Assembly: GCA_009784635.1 (NCBI GenBank)
Contig: WRBG01000017.1
Location: 1-18,956 of the forward strand
Reading direction: 5' to 3'
From: Bacteroidales bacterium
GTDB lineage: Bacteria; Bacteroidota; Bacteroidia; Bacteroidales; UBA932
DNA: 18,956 bases
Shown: positions 7,269-14,150 of the stretch, one piece after another
Position numbering within the stretch: position 1 is the stretch's first letter
Layout of the letters: each line of letters starts with the position of its first letter
Notes under the pieces: generated by a model
Seen by the model: the letters and a program-made list of their open reading frames with translations, nothing else
Told to the model about the DNA's origin: nothing
The model's database searches: none
Made by a program: the position numbers and the translations under genes

Positions 7269-7836
7269 TCCAATCGTCCACCGTTTTGGGAAGGTATTCC
7301 TGCTCCAAAAGGTGAATCTTTTGCGCCAAACTATCGGGGGTTTCCCCAACATCCACGCGGCAGCGGACTTGAAAAAGGACGCTGCCGTGGTCGTATTGTT
7401 CGTCCACCACGTGTATGGTAATGCCCGATTCCTTTTCTCCATGCGCGATTACCGCCCGATGCACGTGGATGCCGTACATCCCCTTACCTCCGTAAGCCGG
7501 CAGCAGGGCGGGATGGATATTTACCACCCTGTTTGGGTATGCTTCAACTATATACGGAGGAATGAGCCACAGAAATCCGGCCAGCACAATATAGTCGATG
7601 CGGTAATCCGACAGCGCCTGTAACAGGGACGATGGGTGGTTGTAAAACGCATCATGGTCTGTAATAAAGCAAGATACATTCATCCGGCCGGCCCGTTCCA
7701 ACACATAAGCGTCCGGACGGTTGGCCACGACCAAGCCTATTCTGATTTGTTTCTCGGGATGGGAAACATTAAAATACCGCATCAGATTTTCTGCATTACT
7801 GCCTGAGCCGGAGGCAAACACCGCTATATTTTTCAT
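7246..7836 (-). CDS. purN: Phosphoribosylglycinamide formyltransferase
   Basis: 196 aa, starting at MKNIAVFASGSGSN, the usual N-terminus; an upstream in-frame extension to 7917 would add 27 non-homologous residues. The enzyme transfers a formyl group from 10-formyltetrahydrofolate to GAR in de novo purine synthesis. Catalytic residues of the family are visible: Asn106 and His108 in VNIHPALLPAY, and Asp149 in DEQYDHG. The Gly-rich phosphate-binding motif SGSGSN is at 9-14. Length is normal for the short bacterial form. It is divergent from acpP and convergent with the GGGtGRT gene, overlapping it by 23 bp. Its promoter is placed so close that the mRNA may be leaderless. Confidence 0.95.
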   Translation of the reverse strand: MKNIAVFASGSGSNAENLMRYFNVSHPEKQIRIGLVVANRPDAYVLERAGRMNVSCFITDHDAFYNHPSSLLQALSDYRIDYIVLAGFLWLIPPYIVEAYPNRVVNIHPALLPAYGGKGMYGIHVHRAVIAHGEKESGITIHVVDEQYDHGSVLFQVRCRVDVGETPDSLAQKIHLLEQEYLPKTVDDWISGRLPL

Positions 7837-7840
7837 GGAA

Positions 7841-7871
7841 CAAAGGTAGAGATTCGCTCGGTAGCCGCCAA
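7841..7871 (-). promoter_or_regulatory. purN promoter
   Basis: On the minus strand, TTG (7871-7869), a 20-bp spacer and TACCTTTG (7848-7841) match the Bacteroidota consensus. The expected start of transcription is about 5 bases on, at or within a base or two of the purN ATG (7836). Confidence 0.6.
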
Positions 7872-7876
7872 GAAAA

Positions 7877-7908
7877 TTTCGCCAATCCAAAAAAAAGTGT
7901 TTCCTTTG
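7877..7908 (+). promoter_or_regulatory. Possible acpP promoter
   Basis: TTTC (7877-7880), a 20-bp spacer and TTCCTTTG (7901-7908) are a near match to TTTG-N19-21-TAnnTTTG, and lie 54 bp before the acpP ATG. It would overlap the divergent purN promoter region. This is a weak match. Confidence 0.35.
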
Positions 7909-7962
7909 CAGCTCCATATTGGAAAAAAAATAATTAAATTATTCACTAACATCTTTAACATC

Positions 7963-8199
7963 ATGGCAGATATTAATTCAAGAGTGAAGGCCATTATCGT
8001 AGACAAGTTAGGGGTTGACGAGAACGAAGTCACCCCCACTGCAAGTTTTACCAACGATTTGGGCGCCGATTCTTTAGACACCGTAGAGTTGATTATGGAG
8101 TTTGAAAAAGAATTCGGAATCACTATTCCCGACGACGCCGCAGAGAAGATTTCTACTGTTGGCGACGCGATTGCGTATGTAGAACAACACGCAAAATAA
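7963..8199 (+). CDS. acpP: Acyl carrier protein
   Basis: 78 aa, starting at MADINSRVKA; the in-frame extension to 7897 is rejected because it precedes the normal ACP start. The protein is acidic and helical, with the phosphopantetheine attachment Ser37 in the conserved GADSLD motif (residues 34-39), and has the standard ACP length. It carries growing acyl chains as thioesters in type II fatty acid synthesis in the cytoplasm. It is followed after 32 bp by fabF and then rnc, a widely conserved order, so the three are probably co-transcribed. Confidence 0.97.
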   Translation: MADINSRVKAIIVDKLGVDENEVTPTASFTNDLGADSLDTVELIMEFEKEFGITIPDDAAEKISTVGDAIAYVEQHAK

Positions 8200-8231
8200 A
8201 TGCTTGATTCCCTACGGTAAATGAAGTTGTT

Positions 8232-9482
8232 ATGCAGTTAAGAAGAGTTGTCATTACAGGAATTGGGACCATCAACCCCTTAGGCCATAGTATAGATGAG
8301 TATTTTACCAATCTGATTAATGGCGTAAGTGGTGCCGGGCCCATTACACGGTTTGACTCCGCGCTGTTTAAAACGAATTTTGCTTGCGAGGTAAAGAATT
8401 ACGACCCCTCGCAGTTTGGAATTGACCGGAAAGAGGAACGAAAGTTGGACCTCTTCACCCAGTTCGCGCTTATTTCCGCAGCTCAAGCTGTAGAAGATTC
8501 TTTGCTGGACGTGTCTCAAGAAGACGTGGACCGGATTGGCGTAATCTGGGGAACGGGAATCGGGGGGATTGATACATTGTTCCAAGAGATTAAGGGCTAT
8601 GTCGCAGGAGGAGGAAATCCGCGGTTTAGCCCTTATCTTATTCCCAAAATGATTCCCGATATTGCGGCGGGATTGATTTCGATGAAGTACGGGTTTCGCG
8701 GCCCCAATTTTGCAACTGTATCTGCCTGTGCGTCTTCTACAAACGCCATGGCCGATGCCTTTAATTATATTCGATTCGGTAAAGCGGATATCATTGTCAC
8801 CGGAGGCTCGGAGGCGGGCATTACCCCTCCCAGCGTGGGCGGGTTTAATTCTTCTCATGCCCTCTCTACCAGAAACGACGATATCCTGCGGGCTTCGCGT
8901 CCTTTTGATAAAACCCGAGACGGTTTTGTTATGGGCGAAGGCGGCTCTGCCCTTGTTTTTGAGGAGTATGAACATGCAGTAGCCCGCGGGGCAAAAATTT
9001 ATGCCGAAGTCGGAGGTTGTGGCATGAGCGCAGACGCTTACCACATTACCGCCTCGCATCCGGAGGGCGCAGGCGCCATTCTTGCCATGCGGACGGCATT
9101 AGAGGATGCCGGAGTGCATCCCGGCGAGGTGGATTACTTGAATGTACACGGCACCTCCACGCCGGTAGGAGACCCTGCCGAGCTGATTGCGGTAAAAAAA
9201 GTGTTTGGCGACGACGTGTACAAGCTGAACATCAGTGCAACCAAGTCCATGACCGGCCATCTGTTGGGCGCGGCCGGCTCTTTAGAAGCCTTGGCCTGCA
9301 TATGCGCCATGCAGCGGGAGATGATTCCTCCCACCATCAATTTTGAACACGAAGACCCGGAGATTGATTACACGCTCAATCTAACCTTTAACAAGGCTCA
9401 AGCACGAAAAATTCGGGTAGCCATGAGCAATAATTTTGGATTTGGAGGGCATAACGCCACCATTATTTTGAAGGCGCTTTAA
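8232..9482 (+). CDS. fabF: Beta-ketoacyl-ACP synthase II
   Basis: 416 aa, full length for KAS II. It condenses malonyl-ACP with acyl-ACP to elongate fatty acids. The thiolase-fold Cys-His-His triad is complete: Cys166 in VSACASSTNAMADA, His306 in NVHGTSTPVGD and His343 in KSMTGHLLGAAG, with Lys338 nearby. The N-terminus RRVVITGIG is typical. The gene lies between acpP and rnc (11-bp gap to rnc), forming the conserved acpP-fabF-rnc unit. Confidence 0.97.
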   Translation: MQLRRVVITGIGTINPLGHSIDEYFTNLINGVSGAGPITRFDSALFKTNFACEVKNYDPSQFGIDRKEERKLDLFTQFALISAAQAVEDSLLDVSQEDVDRIGVIWGTGIGGIDTLFQEIKGYVAGGGNPRFSPYLIPKMIPDIAAGLISMKYGFRGPNFATVSACASSTNAMADAFNYIRFGKADIIVTGGSEAGITPPSVGGFNSSHALSTRNDDILRASRPFDKTRDGFVMGEGGSALVFEEYEHAVARGAKIYAEVGGCGMSADAYHITASHPEGAGAILAMRTALEDAGVHPGEVDYLNVHGTSTPVGDPAELIAVKKVFGDDVYKLNISATKSMTGHLLGAAGSLEALACICAMQREMIPPTINFEHEDPEIDYTLNLTFNKAQARKIRVAMSNNFGFGGHNATIILKAL

Positions 9483-9493
9483 ATGACGGAGGT

Positions 9494-10252
9494 ATGCGAC
9501 GCCTGCGTGTGCCCAAAGTGCGGTCTATTAAGTCAACGACCCGGGAACAGGCCCTGCTGAAGCGGCTCAAGAAGTGCTTGGGCTATACCCCTCGGAATGT
9601 ATCGTTATATACTTTATCCTTAGTACATAAATCGGCAGTAAAAGAATACCGCGCCTGCAACGAGCGCTTGGAGTTTTTGGGCGATGCCATCCTCAACTCT
9701 GTGGTCAGCGAGGTGCTTTATTTTCAATACCCCAACCACGACGAAGGCTTTCTAACCCAAATGCGTTCCAAGGTGGTAAATCGGGCGTCCTTAAATGCTT
9801 TAGCCCAAAAAACCGGACTGTGCGCTTGGGTACAAATCCGCGCTCCCCAAAAGGCGGGAAATAACCGCAATGTTTTGGGCGACATGCTCGAAGCCTTAGT
9901 CGGAGCTATTTATTTAGACCGAGGTTACGCCACCTGTCGCAAGGTAATCATCAATAAACTGCTCTCGTCCGTAAACTGGGAAGAATTGGCATTTACCGAA
10001 ACCGACTACAAAAGCCGCGTCATCGAGCGTTGCCAGCGACTGCGCCTGTCTGTGGCCTTCCAGACCAAACAGGTTTTGGAAGAACACAGCGGAAACCCCA
10101 AATTTGTTTCCCAATTACTGATTGATACAACCACCACGGGCAGCGGACAGGGAGCTTCTAAGAAAGAAGCCGAACAAGCTGCCGCCCAACAGGCTTGGAA
10201 CACCGTCATTATGGAGATGCCTCAGTCGGATATTTTTTGTTCCAAGCCATAA
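9494..10252 (+). CDS. rnc: Ribonuclease III
   Basis: 252 aa. The RNase III signature ERLEFLGDAI starts at Glu57, with metal-binding Asp64, Asp130 and Glu133 in GDMLEALVGAIYLD. The nuclease domain spans about 20-160. The C-terminal double-stranded RNA-binding domain spans about 170-240, with the conserved KKEAEQAAAQQAW helix. It processes rRNA precursors and structured mRNAs. The start is the ATG just after a GGAGGT; the only alternatives are farther inside. The last 44 bases are antisense to the 3' end of the rhodanese gene. Confidence 0.96.
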   Translation: MRRLRVPKVRSIKSTTREQALLKRLKKCLGYTPRNVSLYTLSLVHKSAVKEYRACNERLEFLGDAILNSVVSEVLYFQYPNHDEGFLTQMRSKVVNRASLNALAQKTGLCAWVQIRAPQKAGNNRNVLGDMLEALVGAIYLDRGYATCRKVIINKLLSSVNWEELAFTETDYKSRVIERCQRLRLSVAFQTKQVLEEHSGNPKFVSQLLIDTTTTGSGQGASKKEAEQAAAQQAWNTVIMEMPQSDIFCSKP

Positions 10253-10616
10253 TGCCCCCCTTGAGGTGGTACACCTGCAAAAATCCCTTTTGTATCAGCA
10301 AAGCTGTGGTTGACTTGGAAGTACGCCCCAGTTTGCAATACACCAATACCGCATCGGTGGCGGCGGCGCGGCTTTGAATCGCCTGTACAAACAAGTAATC
10401 GGCGGGGTCTACGTGTATCGCCCCCTCAATATGCCCCATTTCATGGTCTTCTGCAGCACGAATATCAATAATCAAAGGATTTGTGGTTTGCTCCATCAAG
10501 CTCTTAAATTCGGCCGGTTTTAGCGCCTTGGCTTTTACTTTTTGGGCCTGTACGGGCAAGGCGCAGAGCATACAACCCAAAGCAACCGTAATGGTTTTTG
10601 TACTCAGAAAGTTCAT
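10209..10616 (-). CDS. Exported single-domain rhodanese-like protein
   Basis: 135 aa from ATG 10616. Residues 1-25 are a Sec signal peptide ending PVQAQ; the longer in-frame start at 10718 lies upstream of the promoter and overlaps kdsB, so it is rejected. A single rhodanese domain (about 32-130) carries DIRAAEDHEMGHIEGAIHV and the active-site loop starting at Cys94 (CKLGRTS). Rhodaneses move sulfane sulfur or act in thiol redox steps. A periplasmic member with a Cys is plausibly redox- or sulfur-related, but the partner is unknown. It converges with rnc, sharing 44 bp at the 3' ends, and diverges from kdsB. Confidence 0.88.
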   Translation of the reverse strand: MNFLSTKTITVALGCMLCALPVQAQKVKAKALKPAEFKSLMEQTTNPLIIDIRAAEDHEMGHIEGAIHVDPADYLFVQAIQSRAAATDAVLVYCKLGRTSKSTTALLIQKGFLQVYHLKGGIMAWNKKYPTEASP

Positions 10617-10630
10617 CTTGACTTTTTTTG

Positions 10631-10638
10631 CAAAGTTA
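10631..10638 (-). promoter_or_regulatory. Rhodanese gene promoter -7 element
   Basis: The minus strand reads TAACTTTG, matching TAnnTTTG, 14 bp upstream of the ATG at 10616. No convincing -33 is seen. On the plus strand, TACCTTCG (10659-10666) is a near match that could serve kdsB. Confidence 0.4.
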
Positions 10639-10699
10639 CACATATCGGGGGATTTGACTACCTTCGCAATCATAAAAATCTTTTTTACACCCACACGAT

Positions 10700-11437
10700 A
10701 TGTTAAAGACCATTGCATTGATTCCGGCCCGTTATGCCGCCACCCGTTTCCCGGGAAAACTGATGAGCCGGCTGGGAGGAAAAACCGTTATCCGGCGCAG
10801 CTACGAATCGGCCGTAGCCACACAACTTTTTGAAGACGTGATTGTTGTAACAGATAGCGACATCATATTCAAGGAAATTACCGCCTGCGGAGGCAAGGCC
10901 ATGATGAGCCTCAAAGAACACGACTGCGGCAGCGACCGTATTGCCGAGGCGGCAGAGCGGCTTTCTAAGGTAGATATTGTGGTAAATGTGCAGGGAGACG
11001 AACCTTTTGTGCAAAGAGGGGCCTTGGAAAAATTGTTGGCCGTTTTTTCGGAGTCCGGAGGCCAATCCATAGACTTGGCTTCGCTGATGCACCGGATAGA
11101 TAATCCCGAGCAAATAGACAATCCCAATTGTGTTAAAGTAGTAGTTGATATAGACCGCAAAGCTTTGCTGTTTTCCCGCTCGCGCATCCCATTTTCACGC
11201 GATTTTCAAGATGCCATATATTATAGGCACATCGGAGTTTACGCATTTCGACTTCAATCTTTACTTGAATTTTACCACAGCCCCATGACTCCCCTCGAAA
11301 AAGCCGAGCGAATCGAGTGTCTTCGCTACTTGGAGATGGGTAAAAACATAAAAATGGTAGAAGTTTCCCACATGGGAACAGGTATAGACACTCCCCAAGA
11401 CCTAATTGATGCAGAACGCTATTTAGCAACACTTTAG
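10700..11437 (+). CDS. kdsB: 3-deoxy-manno-octulosonate cytidylyltransferase
   Basis: 245 aa, the typical KdsB length. It activates Kdo with CTP to CMP-Kdo for lipopolysaccharide inner core synthesis in the cytoplasm. The nucleotide-binding N-terminus IPARYAATRFPGKLM, the HDCGSDRIAEAA motif and the metal-binding VNVQGDEPF are characteristic. The C-terminal GTGIDTPQDL segment is also typical. Its presence implies a Gram-negative envelope with Kdo-containing LPS. It is divergent from the rhodanese gene; the next 370 bases have no convincing gene. Confidence 0.96.
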   Translation: MLKTIALIPARYAATRFPGKLMSRLGGKTVIRRSYESAVATQLFEDVIVVTDSDIIFKEITACGGKAMMSLKEHDCGSDRIAEAAERLSKVDIVVNVQGDEPFVQRGALEKLLAVFSESGGQSIDLASLMHRIDNPEQIDNPNCVKVVVDIDRKALLFSRSRIPFSRDFQDAIYYRHIGVYAFRLQSLLEFYHSPMTPLEKAERIECLRYLEMGKNIKMVEVSHMGTGIDTPQDLIDAERYLATL

Positions 11438-11692
11438 AACGAAATATACCGGCTTTTTGGGGCCTAAAAAAAGTATTTCTTCATCCAAATACAGGTTAAT
11501 CTGTATATAGCACATAGTTAGCTACGTATATCTTTAGTAAATATTTTGATATCACCATATAATGTCTTTGTATATGAAATATTAGTTAAATAATGCTAAA
11601 GAATCAAAAGAATTTATATCTTTGCAGCTCCAAACAGGCTTGGGAGCAAAAACGCAGGGCGAAAAGCGCAAAAAAAGTATCTGTCCACGAAT

Positions 11693-11720
11693 TTTTGGGG
11701 CGATTAAATCCCAAAATTTT
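11693..11720 (+). terminator. Possible intrinsic terminator
   Basis: A 7-bp stem, TTTTGGG/CCCAAAA, with a 10-nt loop is followed by TTTT. The stem has only three G-C pairs and is therefore weak. It could end a short transcript started near 11629 or attenuate read-through into the ATPase gene. Confidence 0.25.
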
Positions 11721-11726
11721 AGTTAT

Positions 11727-11781
11727 TTTTTGGATTGTTATCTAAATTTTTTCGATAAATTTTTTGACTATAATCCAAAAA
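11727..11781. repeat. 10-bp inverted repeat at the ATPase promoter
   Basis: TTTTTGGATT (11727-11736) and AATCCAAAAA (11772-11781) are exact inverted copies, 35 bp apart. The right half lies between the -33 and -7 elements of the ATPase promoter, so it could be an operator pair. AT-rich sequence makes chance matches easier. Confidence 0.35.
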
Positions 11782-11795
11782 TTTTATTATATTTG
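11763..11795 (+). promoter_or_regulatory. ATPase gene promoter
   Basis: TTTG (11763-11766), a 21-bp spacer and TATATTTG (11788-11795) match the Bacteroidota consensus well. The start of transcription would fall near 11800, about 6 bases before the ATG at 11806, giving a very short leader. Confidence 0.6.
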
Positions 11796-11805
11796 CCAAA
11801 AAAAT

Positions 11806-12930
11806 ATGGTACAAAGAGCTATCGAAACGATTATTAACAGACAGTTTTTCAAGGGGAAAGCTATTGTTATTACCGGACCGCGGCAATCGGGTAAAACCAC
11901 CCTGCTTAAACAGATTGCTTCCAAGTCGGAATTTCCGGCCTTGGTTCTTGCTTGCGACGAGCCCGAAGTCCGTTCCATTTTGGCAAATTCCAACCTCCAA
12001 CGGTTGCGCAGCTTGGTGGGTAGGCATAAGCTGGTGCTGATTGACGAAGCGCAAAGGGTAAAAAATATCGGCTTGACCTTAAAACTTATGGTGGATTTGA
12101 TGCCTGATATTCAGCTTCTTATTACAGGCTCCTCTTCATTGGACTTGGCCGGTAAAATCAGCGAACCCCTTACCGGACGCATGTTTGAATACCACCTCTA
12201 TCCTTTTTCGTCTCAAGAGTTGGCCCTGTCTGTCAACAGGCTGGCCGAACAGCAGTCGTTGGAAAAACGCCTAATCTATGGCTCTTATCCTCAAGTTATT
12301 ATGCTTTCCGGACAGGAAAAATCGTGTTTGCTGCACCTCACGGGCAACCGTTTGTACAACGACGTGCTGGCCTATAGCGACATACGCAAACCTGCCCAGT
12401 TAGAAAGCCTACTGATTAGCTTGGCCCTACAGGTGGGGAACGAGGTTTCTTACCATCAATTGGCCCAAACCATTCAAGCCGACAGCAAAACGGTGGAGCG
12501 CTACATCCATCTGCTGGAACAAAGTTTTATTGTATTCAAACTGAGCGCTTTTAGCCGCAGCCTCCCCAACGAAATCAAGAAAGGAAAAAAGGTATATTTC
12601 TACGATAACGGCATCCGCAACGCCATTTTGCAAAACTTTTCTCCTTTGAATCTACGTCAAGATGCAAGCGCCTTGTGGGAAAACTATGTGGTCAGCGAGC
12701 GTCAAAAAGCCAATCATTACCAAAGGCATTTTGCCAACAGTTTCTTTTGGAGGACTTTTCAACGCCAAAAAATTGACCTTATAGAAGAAACAGACGGGAC
12801 GCTCATAGCCTACGCCCTCAGATGGCGCCAACAGAGCCAAGCCAAACTGCCCGCCACCTTCATCGCCGCCTACCCCGACCACGAATTTCACATCATAGAC
12901 CGAACCAACTACTTAGACTTTCTCATGTAG
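11806..12930 (+). CDS. AAA-type ATPase with DUF4143 C-terminal domain
   Basis: 374 aa from ATG 11806. An earlier in-frame ATG at 11764 lies inside the promoter and is rejected. Residues 24-31 (GPRQSGKT) are Walker A and 76-81 (LVLIDE) Walker B, followed by AQR and a sensor-like LLITGSSS. A winged-helix-like part (about 215-250, YHQLAQTIQADSKTVERYIHLLEQ) and the DUF4143 region follow. The C-terminus has a restriction-nuclease-like look (RQKIDLIEETDGTLIAYALRW) in the position where relatives carry a degraded PD-(D/E)XK fold. These ATPases occur in many copies in anaerobes and archaea; their biological role is not established. The gene stands alone, ending 37 bp before the convergent hydrolase gene. 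Confidence 0.88.
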   Translation: MVQRAIETIINRQFFKGKAIVITGPRQSGKTTLLKQIASKSEFPALVLACDEPEVRSILANSNLQRLRSLVGRHKLVLIDEAQRVKNIGLTLKLMVDLMPDIQLLITGSSSLDLAGKISEPLTGRMFEYHLYPFSSQELALSVNRLAEQQSLEKRLIYGSYPQVIMLSGQEKSCLLHLTGNRLYNDVLAYSDIRKPAQLESLLISLALQVGNEVSYHQLAQTIQADSKTVERYIHLLEQSFIVFKLSAFSRSLPNEIKKGKKVYFYDNGIRNAILQNFSPLNLRQDASALWENYVVSERQKANHYQRHFANSFFWRTFQRQKIDLIEETDGTLIAYALRWRQQSQAKLPATFIAAYPDHEFHIIDRTNYLDFLM

Positions 12931-12967
12931 CCGACTGTGGTTCAATAGAGATAGATTTTACCGGTTC

Positions 12968-14125
12968 TCACAACAGCCGAAGGAGTAGGCGGAGTATAAA
13001 ATGTGCGCCCACTACGCCGTGGTCTCCCGGGTAGCCGATAAGCGAAATATTTCCGCCCGCTTTGCGCAATTTTTTTAAGGCCGCTTGGGCGCACTCATGA
13101 GGAACGTAGCTGTCTACATTTGCGTGAGACAAATAGATGGGCGCTTTGGGCTTCCAGCCTTCCGATACGGAATTGAGTACGAGGTAAGGATAGAGTTTTT
13201 GAAACTCTTCGTTTTGCTGGTCAAAGGGTTTAAAGAAGTCTTCGTGCATATAGCCTCGGATATTTGTTCCAAGTTTTTCTATTTTGTCGGAACTGTACCC
13301 GCCGTTGTACCAACTGTCGCTATGTAAGGGCGGGTCAATAATAAAGATTTTTGAAAAATCTAATTGAAGGTCATAATAATGGTCAAAAGCAAAAATGGCG
13401 TGTGGGATGGCGGCAAAATCAGTGAATCCGGTTTGGGCAAAAGCAGCGAAGGCAGCAGGTAGGTCATACGCGCCGCCTCCGGCGTAGACTTCTTTGATTT
13501 TTACCGTATTGGAATGATGGGTTTCGTAATACTTTTGGACGGCCAAAGCAGCAGACCCTCCCAAAGAGTAGCCCGCAATTGTCGTTTCTGCGGGGAATCG
13601 GTATCGAAACCGGTCCCAAAGATACTGGGCGGCGGCCCGACGCATGTCATAGGCAACCCTGCCGGTATTGTCCGCCATGAGAAAAGGCGGCTTCATCCCT
13701 TTATTTACCCCAAAACCAAGCAGGTCGGGAATAATAACGGTATACGCTTGCAAAATCGGCAGACCTTCTTGCACATACATATCCTCGCTGATTGCATTCT
13801 TCTCTAAACGCGCAAAGGGAAGCACGTCAATCACGCCTTTGCTTTTTCTGTTTAGGGGGTGGAAAACCACTCCGGAGGCTTGAACCGGATTTCCAAAGGG
13901 GTCCACTGTGGTGTATTCCAAAGCCGCAACGCTAAAAGTCAGCTTTTTATCCACAAAGAAAAGAAGACCGCCATAATCCTCCAACATAGGCTCAAATTTT
14001 GCGAGCGAAGAAAAATCGGCCGATTCGTATCGGATTACCCGATAGTCCAAGGATTCCATCTGGTCCATGGGCGTACAACAAGCCATGAGGACACCGAGCA
14101 ATAGAAAGTGAAAATGATGTTTCAT
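12968..14125 (-). CDS. Secreted alpha/beta-hydrolase lipoprotein (paralog 1)
   Basis: 385 aa. The lipoprotein signal has lipobox LMAC with Cys16 followed by Cys17 (MACCTPMDQ). Catalytic triad: Ser187 in GYSLGGSAAL, Asp338 in HANVDSYVP and His369 in PGDHGVVG. The PDLLGFGVNKG segment before the nucleophile and the overall plan resemble secretory-lipase-type hydrolases (LIP family), so an esterase or lipase on the periplasmic or cell-surface side is likely; the substrate is unknown. It shares the exact core NTGRVAYDMRRAAA and a hydrophobic C-terminus (ILRLLLRLL) with the two other paralogs in this window. It begins 25 bp after the stop of the Cys-peptidase-like gene, so the two may be co-transcribed. 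Confidence 0.85.
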   Translation of the reverse strand: MKHHFHFLLLGVLMACCTPMDQMESLDYRVIRYESADFSSLAKFEPMLEDYGGLLFFVDKKLTFSVAALEYTTVDPFGNPVQASGVVFHPLNRKSKGVIDVLPFARLEKNAISEDMYVQEGLPILQAYTVIIPDLLGFGVNKGMKPPFLMADNTGRVAYDMRRAAAQYLWDRFRYRFPAETTIAGYSLGGSAALAVQKYYETHHSNTVKIKEVYAGGGAYDLPAAFAAFAQTGFTDFAAIPHAIFAFDHYYDLQLDFSKIFIIDPPLHSDSWYNGGYSSDKIEKLGTNIRGYMHEDFFKPFDQQNEEFQKLYPYLVLNSVSEGWKPKAPIYLSHANVDSYVPHECAQAALKKLRKAGGNISLIGYPGDHGVVGAHFILRLLLRLL

Positions 14126-14150
14126 AATATGTTACAAAGGAATGGGTGTA

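Larger units (their letters stand above)
11438..11805 (+). other. AT-rich intergenic region, possible small RNA or leader
   Basis: No convincing protein gene is seen; a 71-codon frame at 11622-11837 has low-complexity, AT-driven composition. A -7-like TATCTTTG is at 11617-11624, without a good -33. It is followed by a hairpin (GCTCC 11627-11631 with GGAGC 11643-11647) and then a 7-bp stem (TTTTGGG 11693-11699 with CCCAAAA 11710-11716) followed by TTTT, which is terminator-like. Together these could delimit an RNA of about 90 nt, but sequence alone cannot show transcription. Confidence 0.25.

Noticed and set aside
8280..9059. 259-codon minus-strand frame inside fabF
   Set aside because: It is antisense to a complete, highly conserved fabF and has no recognisable domain.
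11515..11530. GTTAGCTA near 11517 as another cassette core site
   Set aside because: It differs from GTTAGCC, has no attC-like palindrome around it and no adjacent cassette-like gene.
11622..11837. 71-codon frame before the ATPase gene
   Set aside because: It is AT-driven and low complexity, runs through the ATPase promoter and start, and has no family resemblance.
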